Source: Stenotrophomonas sp. YIM B06876 (lineage in GTDB: Bacteria; Pseudomonadota; Gammaproteobacteria; Xanthomonadales; Xanthomonadaceae). Taken from it: 47,635 bases of DNA. The notes below the pieces were generated by a model, which was not told the origin of the DNA, ran no database searches, and saw nothing but the letters and a program-made list of their open reading frames with translations. Location: the NCBI RefSeq assembly GCF_030711595.1, contig NZ_JAUJUJ010000019.1, positions 1-47,635 on the forward strand, given 5' to 3'. The position numbers were made by a program, and so were the translations under genes. Below, piece by piece: positions 35,583-45,300 of the stretch (position 1 is the first letter of the stretch; each line of letters begins with the position of its first letter).

Positions 35583-36182
35583 ATGAATGACACATCAGCT
35601 TCTTCCGGTGAAACCCGTGGCGCGCGCAACAGCCGGCTCAGCGCCGAGGACTGGGCACAGGCCGCGCTGGACCTGATCGCCGAACAAGGTGTGGCGGCGG
35701 TGGCGGTGGAACCGTTGGCGCGGCGGCTGGGCGTGACCAAGGGCAGTTTCTACTGGCACTTCCCCTCGCGCGATGCGTTGCTGCAGGCGGCGCTGGAGCG
35801 TTGGGAGCTGGTCGAGCAGCAGCAGGTATTCGGCAGCCTGGAGGGCGTGGCCGATCCGCGTACCCGCCTGCGCGCGCTGTTCCAGCTCGCTGCCCACGAA
35901 GTCACCCCGCACATCATCTACAGCGAGCTGCTCAAGGCGCTGGACCATCCGATGGTGCGGCCGGTCATCGACCGCGTTTCGCAGCGGCGCATGGAATACC
36001 TGGTGGCCTCGTTCCGCCAGGCCGGCCTCAGCCGCACCGATGCGCAGCACCGCGCCCGCCTGGCCTATGCCGCCTATGTCGGTTTCCTGCAGCTGTCGCT
36101 GCAACTGCAACAGCCCAGGCAGGCCCGCGAGGACTTCGAGGCCTACGTTGAACACGTCATCGAGACATTGATTCCGGGCTGA
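35583..36182 (+). CDS. TetR-family transcriptional regulator
   Basis: This 199-residue TetR repressor has its helix-turn-helix at about residues 37-66: VAVEPLARRLGVTKGSFYWH followed by FPSRDALLQAAL. The C-terminal ligand domain is unclassified (RRMEYLVASFRQAGLSRTDA). It is divergent from the hydrolase-fadE operon, and palindromes lie in the shared region, so it probably represses that operon and itself, with an acyl-CoA or related lipid as likely inducer; the ligand is inference. CTGGAA is a poor ribosome binding site. Confidence 0.88.
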   Translation: MNDTSASSGETRGARNSRLSAEDWAQAALDLIAEQGVAAVAVEPLARRLGVTKGSFYWHFPSRDALLQAALERWELVEQQQVFGSLEGVADPRTRLRALFQLAAHEVTPHIIYSELLKALDHPMVRPVIDRVSQRRMEYLVASFRQAGLSRTDAQHRARLAYAAYVGFLQLSLQLQQPRQAREDFEAYVEHVIETLIPG

Positions 36183-36315
36183 GAATCAGGTCCGGGCTGC
36201 CGGCGTGAGGCAGGCAGCAGTTTCCGCTCGGGGCAAAGAGCGGTGTGCCCGGGGTGTCTGTCGCTTCGTCCGCACCATCAGCCTCTAAGGACAATGGCTT
36301 GGTAAGGGGGCGGCG

Positions 36316-37296
36316 CTAGCGGTGTTGGCGACAGGCGCGCAATGACCAGCCGAGCGTGTGGCCGTCATGCAGCAGGTTCGCGATGCCGCTTTGCTGGATG
36401 CCGACCGCGCGCAGGTCCTCGACCAACTGCTGCATTTCGCCGAGAGATCTGGCGGCGACCAGCAAGGCGCGATAGCGTTCGACGGCATCTTCGAGCTGCT
36501 CCCGATAGCGATCACAGGCTTGCAGGGCGGCATCCACCTGGCCGGTGGTCCGCGTAAAGGCGAGCAGTTGCGGCGCCCATTGCAGCAGCTCCCGCAGCAG
36601 GTCTGGCGTGCTGCTGCGGCTGGCGGCGAATCGGACAAGGTCCATGGATTGATTGAACCGGTCCCTTGCCACGCCCGCGCACGGATTGGCGTTCAACGCG
36701 CGCTGTGTGTCCTGTTTCCCCGCCAGTGCCATGAAAGGTACCAGTGCGGTGATGGCGTCCAGTGCAGCGCCGGGAAGAAGCAACGCGTTGGCATGCGCCA
36801 ATTCTTCCGCAGCAACCGTGACGATGCGTGAATCGCGCGAATGCACGACCGCGGCAAAGGTGCCGCCGTCGCGTAGCACCCGTGCCACCTCGGCAAGGCT
36901 TGAAGACAATTCGGCGTATTCGATGCCGTATTGGCTGCTTATCAGGTCGAACGTGGCCTCTGGAAACGGCAGTGCCTCACAGCGCACGCGTGGGTGAAAG
37001 CGCGGCATGGAGCGGCCATCGGATGCCCACTGCGGGGCAACGTCAGCGGCATCCACCGCGTCGATCTGCAAGTCCGGCCGTAGCCGCATCAGCAACCGGG
37101 GGACCGGGCCGTTGCCCGTTGCCAGATCCAGCACGGCGGCTTGCGGCGGCAATTCCGCAGACACGTCCTTCCAGAAGGCGGCGATGCTGCCGGCATAGCC
37201 ATCGTCAAACGAGCCCGGCAGGGAGTGCGCCGGCTGCGCTGCCCAGTAGCGGCTCCACGAGTCGCGATTACGCGCATGTGCGTCGATGTCGGTCAT
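36316..37296 (-). CDS. Class I SAM-dependent methyltransferase
   Basis: This 326-residue Rossmann-fold methyltransferase has motif I in VLDLATGNGPVPRLLMRL (about 55-72), an acidic ribose-contact residue in IDAVDAADVAPQW, and motif IV/post-motif in FDLISSQYGIEYAEL. It then has LAEVARVLRDGGTFAAVVHS. The C-terminal 130 residues are helical and not family-specific. The substrate is unknown. The start at 37296 gives MTDIDAHARNRDSW; the extension to 37347 would be encoded inside the receptor terminator. It lies downstream of that terminator, so it may need its own promoter. Confidence 0.82.
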   Translation of the reverse strand: MTDIDAHARNRDSWSRYWAAQPAHSLPGSFDDGYAGSIAAFWKDVSAELPPQAAVLDLATGNGPVPRLLMRLRPDLQIDAVDAADVAPQWASDGRSMPRFHPRVRCEALPFPEATFDLISSQYGIEYAELSSSLAEVARVLRDGGTFAAVVHSRDSRIVTVAAEELAHANALLLPGAALDAITALVPFMALAGKQDTQRALNANPCAGVARDRFNQSMDLVRFAASRSSTPDLLRELLQWAPQLLAFTRTTGQVDAALQACDRYREQLEDAVERYRALLVAARSLGEMQQLVEDLRAVGIQQSGIANLLHDGHTLGWSLRACRQHR

Positions 37297-37305
37297 GAAG
37301 TGGAA

Positions 37306-37339
37306 ACAGAAAGGGGAGCCCGAAGGCTCCCCTTTCTGT
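37306..37339 (-). terminator. Terminator of TonB-dependent receptor 1
   Basis: A perfect 15-base stem, with arms ACAGAAAGGGGAGCC and its complement around a four-base loop, lies 19 bases past the receptor stop codon and just ahead of the methyltransferase start. The tail on the minus strand is TTTCTGTTTCC. Confidence 0.88.
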
Positions 37340-37358
37340 TGTTGCAAATCAACTGCTA

Positions 37359-39926
37359 TCAGAAACGCTGTTCGTACCGCACGTACGGGCTGCGGCCGTA
37401 GGCGTCATACAGATAGAAGTTGAACGGACGGCCGTCATAGGCAATCAGTTCCGGCAGCTTGTTGGTCAGGTTGTTGACGCCGAGCATGACCTTGGCATTC
37501 CACGGCATCGCCAGGCTGAGCTGGACGTCATGCGTGACATAGGCCTTGGTGTAATCGCCGTCGGTGTTGGAGCCATTGGAGCCGATGTAACGCACGTTGT
37601 AGACCGCGCTCCAGTCGCCGCGGCTCCAGGTGTTGTTGAGCGTGGCGCGGGTGTGCGGGAAGCCCTGCAGGCCGGCCTGGTTTTCGCCACCGTCAATGGT
37701 GTACGAACGCTGATAGCTGGCCTGCATCATATTGGCCAGCGAGCCCCAATTGCCGAGATCGAAGTTGGTGCGCAGCGTCAGATCGACACCGTCCGTCTTG
37801 ACCTTGCCCTGGTTGAAGTAGCAGTTGTGGATTTCCTTGATCGGACTGCCCAGGGAGTTGGCCAGCGCCTTGTCCCGGATGATCGAACAGGGCGCGCCGG
37901 GGAACGGAGTCGGGTCCCTGCCCAGCTCGATATCGATCAGCTTCTGCGAGCTGAAGAAGGCGATACGGTCCTTGATCTGGATGTTCCAGTAGTCGAGGGT
38001 GACGTTCAGCCAGCTGGTGGCATCCCACACCCCGCCCACCTGGTACTGGGTCGATTTTTCCGCACCCAGGCCTTCGGCCTTCTCGCGGTAGGAATCCACC
38101 TGCAGGTCGGTTTTATTGGCGAAGGCGGCGCACTTTGCGGCGGTCCCGGCGCCCTGGTCCAGGCAGCTGGCCGGATCGTAGACCGAGTCGGCGGAGAACG
38201 CCGTGGCCTGCGAAATGACATCCAGGGTCGGGGCAACGAAACCCTTGCCGACCGAGCCGCGCAGGGTCAGGCTGTCAATCGGGTGCCAGCGCAGGGACAG
38301 TTTCGGGGCGAAGTTGTTGCCGTAGTCGCTGTATTTCTCATAGCGACCTGCCAGGTTGGCGTCGAAGGTCGAGGTGATCGGGAACAGCATCTCGAAGTAC
38401 GCGGCAGTGACTTTGCGGCTGTCGCCGGCCGAAGCACCGGAGCTGCCCAGGACCACGCCCGCCGAAGACAGCGAGTCGTACACGTCGTCAAACTGTTCCT
38501 TGCGGAACTCCGCACCCACGGCCAAGCTGGCCGAACCGCCGCCCATCTGGAACAGATCGTTGAAGGTCAGGTTGGCGAAGGCTTCCTTGGTGGTGAAGAC
38601 GCTGTCGCGGCTGATGGTGGCCTTGATCGAGTTCAGCACATCCTCGGGAGTGGCCGCCGGGTTGTAGATGTTGTAAAGATCGTCATTGATGGCCTGCTCG
38701 GCCAGGGAGGCGACGATGTAGTTGCGACCCAGCTCCTTGTAGCGGTAGGTGTTGTAGCGGACACCGCCGTCAAAATCGATGCTGTCGGAAACCGCACCGC
38801 GGGTGCCGAGCAACACGTCGTAGACGGTGCCGTCGGTGGTGTTGTCGCGATTGCCGGCCGCGGCGAAGCGGTGGTAGAGATAGGTCAGGGCGCCGGGCAC
38901 CGGGTTCTGCGCGGCGTCCGGGGCGATGGCCACGGCACCCGGGGTCGGGGCGTAGCGGCCGAAGCTGGTGGTGTTGGAGACGCTGGTGTTGGCATACACC
39001 GACCAGTTCTCGTCGACCTGCACTTCACCGTTCATGAAGAACGAGTTGTTGCGGGTGGCCGCTTCGTCGGCGGCGACCTTGTTGAAGTTGTACGAGCAAC
39101 GCCCGTTGGGCAACAGGTAGAAGTTCTCGTTGGTGCAGCCGCCCGGCAGGGCCGTGGTGGCGACTAGCTCTTTGCCGGTCACCGGGTCGAACGAACGATA
39201 GTTGTTGCCGTAGGTCGACACGCCAAGCGTCTGCCCCCACGGACGCGAGTTGGTGAAGATCATCGCCCGGCGGTTATGGGAGAACCCGCCGATCATGCGG
39301 CCGCGGTCACCGGAAGCGCCAAACAGGATGGAGCCTTCATCGGTCCGGCCCCACTTGGGATCCGATTTGCCGAGCATTACCTGGGCGCCTTCAAAGTCCT
39401 TGCGGGTGATGATGTTGATCACGCCGCCCACCGCGTCGGCACCATAGATGGCGGAGGCGCCATCGGTCAGTACTTCGATGCGTTCAACCGCAGCCAGCGG
39501 AATGGTGTTCAGGTCGGTACCCGAACCTGCGGCAAACGGCGCCTTGGGCGCACGGTGGCCGTCGATGAGCACCAGCGTACGCTGGCCACCCAGACCACGC
39601 AGGTCGGCGAATGCGCCGGCCTGGGCCGAGCTGCCCGACTGCGGGCGGAACTGGCCGACCGAGTTGAAGTTGGTGGTACGCAGGTAGTCGGCGACCGAGG
39701 TCTCACCGCTGGCGTCGATCTGGACGCGATCGATGACGGTGACCGGCTGGGCGCCTTCAATCTCGGCGCGCTTCAGGCGCGAGCCGGTGACTTCGATGCG
39801 GTCAAGTGTGGTGGAAGGCTCGCCTTTTGACGAGGAGTCTTGAGCGAAGGCGGTTCCGGTGACAGCGACGCCCGACAGCAGGGCGAGCGTGATCGCGTCA
39901 CGTAGACGAGTACTCTTCAGGTTCAT
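37359..39926 (-). CDS. TonB-dependent outer-membrane receptor 1
   Basis: This 855-residue receptor has a signal peptide (about 1-29, cleaved after TAFAQ), a TonB-box-like DRIEVTGSRL near residue 43, and a plug domain with GLGGQRTLVLIDGHRAP and AVERIEVLTDGASAIYGADA followed by VGGVINIITRKDF. A 22-strand barrel ends in the aromatic terminus SPYVRYEQRF. There is no N-terminal signalling extension, so no FecA-type regulation. The ligand is unknown. The ribosome binding site is a GA repeat, and the upstream box at 40037-40054 is shared with receptor 2. Confidence 0.94.
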   Translation of the reverse strand: MNLKSTRLRDAITLALLSGVAVTGTAFAQDSSSKGEPSTTLDRIEVTGSRLKRAEIEGAQPVTVIDRVQIDASGETSVADYLRTTNFNSVGQFRPQSGSSAQAGAFADLRGLGGQRTLVLIDGHRAPKAPFAAGSGTDLNTIPLAAVERIEVLTDGASAIYGADAVGGVINIITRKDFEGAQVMLGKSDPKWGRTDEGSILFGASGDRGRMIGGFSHNRRAMIFTNSRPWGQTLGVSTYGNNYRSFDPVTGKELVATTALPGGCTNENFYLLPNGRCSYNFNKVAADEAATRNNSFFMNGEVQVDENWSVYANTSVSNTTSFGRYAPTPGAVAIAPDAAQNPVPGALTYLYHRFAAAGNRDNTTDGTVYDVLLGTRGAVSDSIDFDGGVRYNTYRYKELGRNYIVASLAEQAINDDLYNIYNPAATPEDVLNSIKATISRDSVFTTKEAFANLTFNDLFQMGGGSASLAVGAEFRKEQFDDVYDSLSSAGVVLGSSGASAGDSRKVTAAYFEMLFPITSTFDANLAGRYEKYSDYGNNFAPKLSLRWHPIDSLTLRGSVGKGFVAPTLDVISQATAFSADSVYDPASCLDQGAGTAAKCAAFANKTDLQVDSYREKAEGLGAEKSTQYQVGGVWDATSWLNVTLDYWNIQIKDRIAFFSSQKLIDIELGRDPTPFPGAPCSIIRDKALANSLGSPIKEIHNCYFNQGKVKTDGVDLTLRTNFDLGNWGSLANMMQASYQRSYTIDGGENQAGLQGFPHTRATLNNTWSRGDWSAVYNVRYIGSNGSNTDGDYTKAYVTHDVQLSLAMPWNAKVMLGVNNLTNKLPELIAYDGRPFNFYLYDAYGRSPYVRYEQRF

Positions 39927-39927
39927 A

Positions 39928-39937
39928 TCTCTCTCTC
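39928..39937 (-). promoter_or_regulatory. Purine-repeat ribosome binding site of receptor 1
   Basis: On the minus strand GAGAGAGAGA ends two bases before the ATG at 39926. A dinucleotide (GA) run serves as Shine-Dalgarno; receptor 2 has the same design. Confidence 0.6.
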
Positions 39938-40036
39938 AGGTTGAGGCTGGGAAAAACTCCCGGTGATCCTTCAAGCGGTGCCAAAAGGAAGGCACAAAAA
40001 CTCGAGGTCGGGCCGATGTTATATCGGTGTTGGAGC

Positions 40037-40054
40037 AAATTAAAGTCTCGTTAA
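40037..40054 (-). promoter_or_regulatory. Shared upstream box of receptor 1
   Basis: On the plus strand the box reads AAATTAAAGTCTCGTTAA. It matches the box upstream of receptor 2 at 16 of 18 positions and lies 111 bases before the start codon, in a patch richer in A and T than its surroundings. It may be a promoter core or an activator site. Confidence 0.65.
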
Positions 40055-40155
40055 CCTTTTCAGTTGAAACTTATTTGTGAACGCGGTAGGCCTTCCGGAA
40101 ACTTCACATTTACTGAACAAAGGGTGTGATTGGGCTGGTGTTGTCCCGCAAGAGG

Positions 40156-41883
40156 TCAGAATTTTCCCGGGTAGTTCCGCCAGCGGCCGATGGAACGGGT
40201 ATGCACGGGTTCCCGGACCTGCCAGCGGCTGGGCGTCTGCACACCGCCGGTTTGGCGGTGGGAAAGCAGTACGTCCGGGTTCCACTCCAGCCCCAGGAAC
40301 GCGAGCAGGCGTCGGGCGCCTGCTTCCGGTTCGCGGGTCAGGGCCTCGTAGTCCTGCACCAGAATTGGCAACGGCAATACCTGCTGCCAGAGCGCCAGAA
40401 GCCGGTCTTCGGCGTCCTGGTAGGCGGCGATGTTCTCGAGGCGGGTAGCAAAGGTCGACGCGGGCGAGAAATTTTCGCTGTAGATCGACAGCGCCACGTC
40501 CCTGCGGTCGCGCCGGCACCAGATCACCCGTGCATCGGGAAACAGCGAGCAGGCCAAGCCGAGCTGGAAGAAGTTCAGCGGGGCTTTGTCCACCAGCACC
40601 CGCGTTCCGGTGCGTGCATGCCGGCTGGCGGATTGCAGGTAGTCCGTGGCCAGTTTGGCCAGGGTCCCGGAAGGAAGGTCGATGGCAACCGAGGGCCAGC
40701 CCGACCCCAGCTCCCGGGCGATCCGCGGCAGGTCGGGCAGCTCGCCGCATCCATGCACCTCGGGGTGCGCGGCGAGAATGCGCTCGGTCAAGGTGGTGCC
40801 CGAGCGGGGCATGCCGACAATGAAGACCATGCGTGGCTCAGAGGCTGCGCGTTCCCGCTGCTTCCAGCGGCCGGGGCGATAGCTGCGCTCGATTGATTCC
40901 AGGTGCCCGGACAGCTGTGCCGGGTTGAATCGACCGGCCTGGATCTCCCGCGCCGCATTGGCCTTGTCCCATATGTGCATCGCATCGGCATAGCGCTTCT
41001 GGCTGTCCAGCGCTTTACCCAGGGCATAACCGGTGGAGGCGCGCTCTCCGGGACTGATCTGCGGGTTGTCCAGTGTTCTGCGGGCGGCGTCCAGGAGATC
41101 CGGGGGAGTTTGGCCCCGCAGCAGGCCGATCAATCCGGCCAACGGCATTGCCCAGCCGGGCTGCAGGCGCAGTGCTTCGCGATAGGCCGCGGCAGCGGCA
41201 TCTTTTTCCCCTGCATCTTCCTCGGCCTGGGCCAGTGCCATATGCAAGGCTGCATCGTGCGGACTGATCAACAGGCCGTCGCGATAAAGCGCCAGGGCCT
41301 GCGCGTGATCTCCCAGTTGACTGTGCGTCTCGGCCAGGCGAAGCCGCAGCCGGGTGTCGTTGGGGGCCTGCTCAAGCAGCTTCGTCAGCAGCGGCTGGGC
41401 GAGCGCGGGATGATCCGTTTCAAATTCAGCGTCAGCCAGGGCCTGGGTTGCGATCGGGTCGGGGCGCAGCCGATAGGCCGCGCGCAACGGCGGCAATGCC
41501 TCCAGCATCCGCCCGGTCCGCAGCAGGGAAATGCCGAGCAGCAATGCATTGTCGGCATCGCCGGGTTCCAGCTGATGGGCCCTGGAAAAGTGATGAATAG
41601 CCTGAGGCATGTCGCCGTTGCGTGCGGCCAGCCGCCCGGCGGTACGCCACAGGGCGGATTGCGTTGTCCCGTTCTCCAGCATCCGTGCAAGCAAGCGCTG
41701 CAACGTTTCATTTGCCGGATTGGCCTCCAGCAACTCGGAAAGCGCGATGGCCGCTGGAGCGGGCGCCCGCTGAAATTCTTCCAGAAACAGCTCATGCGCT
41801 GCCTCGGTTTGGCCGGCGCGCAGAAGAGACAGGGCGCGGAGTTTCACGTCGCCCTCGGAGCCGACAGGTGGAGTCGAATGCAT
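40156..41883 (-). CDS. TPR-repeat sulfotransferase
   Basis: This 575-residue two-part protein has tetratricopeptide-like repeats over about residues 15-300, for example HFSRAHQLEPGDADNALLLG and AALHMALAQAEEDAGEKDAA. A PAPS-dependent sulfotransferase domain follows. The 5'-phosphosulfate loop is FIVGMPRSGTTLTERIL near residue 355, and the 3'-phosphate site is VIWCRRDRRDVALSIYSENF. The PAPS donor is known for the family; the acceptor is unknown, and the repeats suggest a protein or peptide partner. It lies between two TonB receptors in the same direction. The protein ends in SIGRWRNYPGKF, somewhat early for the family. Confidence 0.88.
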   Translation of the reverse strand: MHSTPPVGSEGDVKLRALSLLRAGQTEAAHELFLEEFQRAPAPAAIALSELLEANPANETLQRLLARMLENGTTQSALWRTAGRLAARNGDMPQAIHHFSRAHQLEPGDADNALLLGISLLRTGRMLEALPPLRAAYRLRPDPIATQALADAEFETDHPALAQPLLTKLLEQAPNDTRLRLRLAETHSQLGDHAQALALYRDGLLISPHDAALHMALAQAEEDAGEKDAAAAAYREALRLQPGWAMPLAGLIGLLRGQTPPDLLDAARRTLDNPQISPGERASTGYALGKALDSQKRYADAMHIWDKANAAREIQAGRFNPAQLSGHLESIERSYRPGRWKQRERAASEPRMVFIVGMPRSGTTLTERILAAHPEVHGCGELPDLPRIARELGSGWPSVAIDLPSGTLAKLATDYLQSASRHARTGTRVLVDKAPLNFFQLGLACSLFPDARVIWCRRDRRDVALSIYSENFSPASTFATRLENIAAYQDAEDRLLALWQQVLPLPILVQDYEALTREPEAGARRLLAFLGLEWNPDVLLSHRQTGGVQTPSRWQVREPVHTRSIGRWRNYPGKF

Positions 41884-42270
41884 TTTTGCGGTGCGACCTC
41901 AGCGAGTCCGAAGGGTCGGACTCTAGCAAGGAGGCCATGTCACCTCCAAGGTGGTGGCCGTACCGCAGGCACGCGAGTGCAGCGGCGGTCTCGCGTTCGC
42001 CGTTCAGTACAACGGGTTTCCGGTCCCGCGGGGCGGCGACTTGCAGTCCTGTCACAAGCGGGCTGTTTCATGGACGTTGAGCCCGTGAGCTGGCATGCGA
42101 CCCGCAGGGTTTTGCCGGTAAACGGGACAGCCGCGGTGTCCGGAAATTCTGCGGCGGTGCGACCAGTGCGGAACGACCGGAGCCGTGCGCAGTGGCTGAG
42201 AACGGTTTCGGGTTGAGAGGGTCAGCCGGGGATGCCGCTGTTCATCGGGGGCTTGACTCCCACTGTCCGC
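41884..42270. other. Leader region of the sulfotransferase gene, no protein gene seen
   Basis: About 390 bases lie between the sulfotransferase start and the receptor 2 terminator. Two hairpins stand close to the start codon: GAGTCCG with CGGACTC (41904-41923), and GGCCA/CACC with GGTG/TGGCC (41933-41959). They would lie in the 5' leader of the sulfotransferase message. I see no convincing promoter or reading frame in the rest. Confidence 0.5.
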
Positions 42271-42301
42271 AAAAAACTACGGCCCCTTGCGGGGCCGTAG
42301 T
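42271..42301 (-). terminator. Terminator of TonB-dependent receptor 2
   Basis: On the minus strand an 11-base stem ACTACGGCCCC with its complement and a GCAA loop is followed by TTTTT; 28 bases beyond the receptor stop codon. Confidence 0.93.
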
Positions 42302-42329
42302 CGTGTATCAGAAGTATCTGAGGTTCAGA

Positions 42330-45300
42330 TCAGAAGTTCTGCTGGTACTTGAGGTACACGGTGCGGCCGATATCAAACCCGCCGTAGTAGGCGAAGTTGG
42401 ACGAGGCCTGCGAGTACCACGGGGCCGAAATGTGGTTGAACACGTTGTTGGCGCCCACGGCGATCCGCGCATCCCACGGAGCCGACCAGGCAACCTGGAC
42501 GTCGTGGAAGGTGTTGGAACCGAGGTTGTTCTTCGGCGAAATCTTGCCCAGCGTTTCCGGTGCCGCCCAGTTCGGGGTGGTGCAACGGTCCAGGTACGAG
42601 CAGTTTTCCTTGCTGCCGGAGAAGTAGCGCATACCCCACATCGCCGACCAGTTTTCCAGCTTCCAGGTCAAAGACAGGTTGGAACGGATGCGGAAGTAGG
42701 CGTTGCGGCCGTTCCAGTGGTTCGGCACGGTCGCCGGATCGTTGGTCGCCTTGGACTCGTACTTGCTGACATACGTGGTGGCCCACTTGGCGCCGAAGCG
42801 GCCGAAGCCGGTTTCCTGCGCGTAGTTGACGTCGAAGTCGAAGCCCTCGGTCTCGGTGAAGCCGGCGTTGCGCAGGCCGTACTTCAGATCGTTGACGATC
42901 TTGGTGACCGGATCACGGGTGAAGTTGGCGCAGCGCGAGGCGATCAGGCCGACATAGCAGTCTTCCATGATCAGGTTCGGGCTGTCCGACACCATCGTGT
43001 TGTCGATGCGGATGTTCCACCAGTCCACGGCCACACTCAGACCCTGGACATAGCCCGGGCTGTAGACGAAGCCGATGGTCTTGGACTCGGAGTTTTCCGG
43101 CTGCAGGTTCGGGTTGGAGCCGCTGGTGAACGGCACCGGCGTCTGGTCACCCTTCTGCGTGGTCGGGACGAAGCCCTGCTTCAGCTGGCGATAGCCCGCG
43201 CCGACATCGGCCAGGCACTTGGCCGAACCCTTGGCGACACCGTAGACGCTGTCGCACGGATCTTCAAAACCGGTGGTGAAGCTCTGCGAGCCGCCGCCGT
43301 ACAGGTTGCCGATGGTCGGCGCGCGGAAGCCTTCCGACCACGTGGCACGGACCAGCAGCTCGTCGGTCGGACGCCACTTCAGGCCGAACTTGTTGTTGGT
43401 GGTGTCGCCGAAGGTGTTGTAGTCCGAATAGCGGCTGGCCACGCTCAGGGTCAGTTCCTTGGCGAACGCGACGTCAGCCAGCACCGGGATGTTCAACTCG
43501 GCATAGAGTTCGTCCAGGGAGTAGCCACCCGAGGTCGGGCCCGAGGCCAGGTTGGTGGAGTTGCCGGACTGGGCAATGGCGTCGGGGAAGAAGCCGCCCT
43601 GTTCCTTGCGGTATTCGTAACCCAGTGCGAACGCCAGGTCACCGGCGGGCAGTGCGAACAGCGAGCCGGCGATATTGGCGAAGTAGCTGTTGGTCTTGGT
43701 GTTGCCGACCGCATGCTCTTCGCGGAACAGATACTTGCGCACTGCCGGATCGTCGAGCGAGTTGGCCACCGCACCGGTACCGAAGCCGGCAAACGGGTTC
43801 CACGGCACGCAGCTGGTCAGCGCGATCGGATTGGCGGCGGTGCCGCACTGGATCTGGCCGGCGGAGTTCTTGAACGACGGACCCACCGCAGCCTGGACGG
43901 CCGGAATGTAGAAGTTGCCGTTGTTGATGATGGTGCTTTCGTTCTCGTTGAACAGATAGCCCGCATCCCAGTCGAAATAGCGGTCGCCGATCTCGAACGA
44001 ACCTTCCAGGGCCGCGGTGAAGCGCCACGTGGTCAGGGAAGTATCGGTGGTGCGCGGAACTTCCCAGCCGCGACGGCGCCAGTCGATATTGTTGGTCTGC
44101 GAGAACGCCGGCAGACCGGTCTTCGGGTCCAGGTAGCCAGCGACGTCTGCCTGATACAGATCGGCGTTGCCATTCGGATTGAAATAGCTGCCGTTGCTGA
44201 CGAAGGTGCGCGTACCGTCGGCATTGGTGCGATAGACCGCGCCGGCCATGGGCGCGCCGATGGCGGTCGATTGGGTCGGATAACCGGCGATCTGGCGGTT
44301 CGAATCGCGCTTGGTGTAGCCCATGTCGGCGTTGAAGCGGACATTGTCGAAGATGTCATAGCTTGCGTTGACAAACAGCGAACGGCGCTTGAGCGGAGTC
44401 AGCAGATGCATCTGGTCCGAGCTGCGGCTGGTGTCTGCGATCGGATCCTGCGGGTGGAAATTACCGGAACCCATGGCATTGCTGCCGCGGTTGGGGGCGG
44501 CCCAGGTAGCACCCAGGCGCGTCGGATTACCCTTGCTGTCCAGCACGAGTTTGCCATTTTTGTCGCGGGCAAACTGATTGTTATTGGTGTTGTAGTTGCC
44601 CCACTGACCGACCGTAGTCAGACCGGAGAGCGGGTCACCCGGACGGGTGTCTTCCGAGAACCAGCGGTCCTTGGCCCACACGCCTTCTTCCTTGTGGTAT
44701 TCGGCACCGACGGTGACCGAGCCGCGGTCGCCCTTGAAGCCGACCAGGAAGTCATAGCTCTGCTTCTGGCCGTCGCCCTGGCTGTACTGGCCGACATAGG
44801 CGTTGGCCTGGGCACCTTCGAAGTTCTTGCGGGTGATGATGTTGATCACGCCGGCCATGGCGTCGGAACCGTAGATCGAGGAGGCGCCATCCTTCAGGAC
44901 CTCGATGCGCTCAACGATGACGCTCGGGATCGACGACACGTCCTGGTAGCCGTTGGGGCTGATGCCCAGACGCTTGCCATTGACCAGCACCAGGGTGCGC
45001 TGCGCACCGAGGTTGCGCAGGTCGATGTACTGGCCACCGGCTTCCTGGTTGGAGGTCAGCGGCGAAGCGCGGCTGAACGACGGGCTGCCGGCGGCAGAGA
45101 TGTTCTGCAGGATGTCGGCGACCGAGCTGAAGCCCTGCGACTCGATGTCCTGACGGGAGATGGTGAGCACCGGCTGTGCGGTTTCAAGGTCAACCTGGCG
45201 GATACGCGAACCGGTGACTTCAATACGATCCAGGCTGGTCGGGGCGCTGGCTTCCTGGGCAAATGCCGCGCCGCTGGTGCCGGCGCTTGTCACAAGCGCG

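Noticed and set aside
36183..36315. Gap between the TetR and methyltransferase genes checked for an RNA gene or terminator.
   Set aside because: No strong hairpin, promoter or tRNA-like structure was seen.
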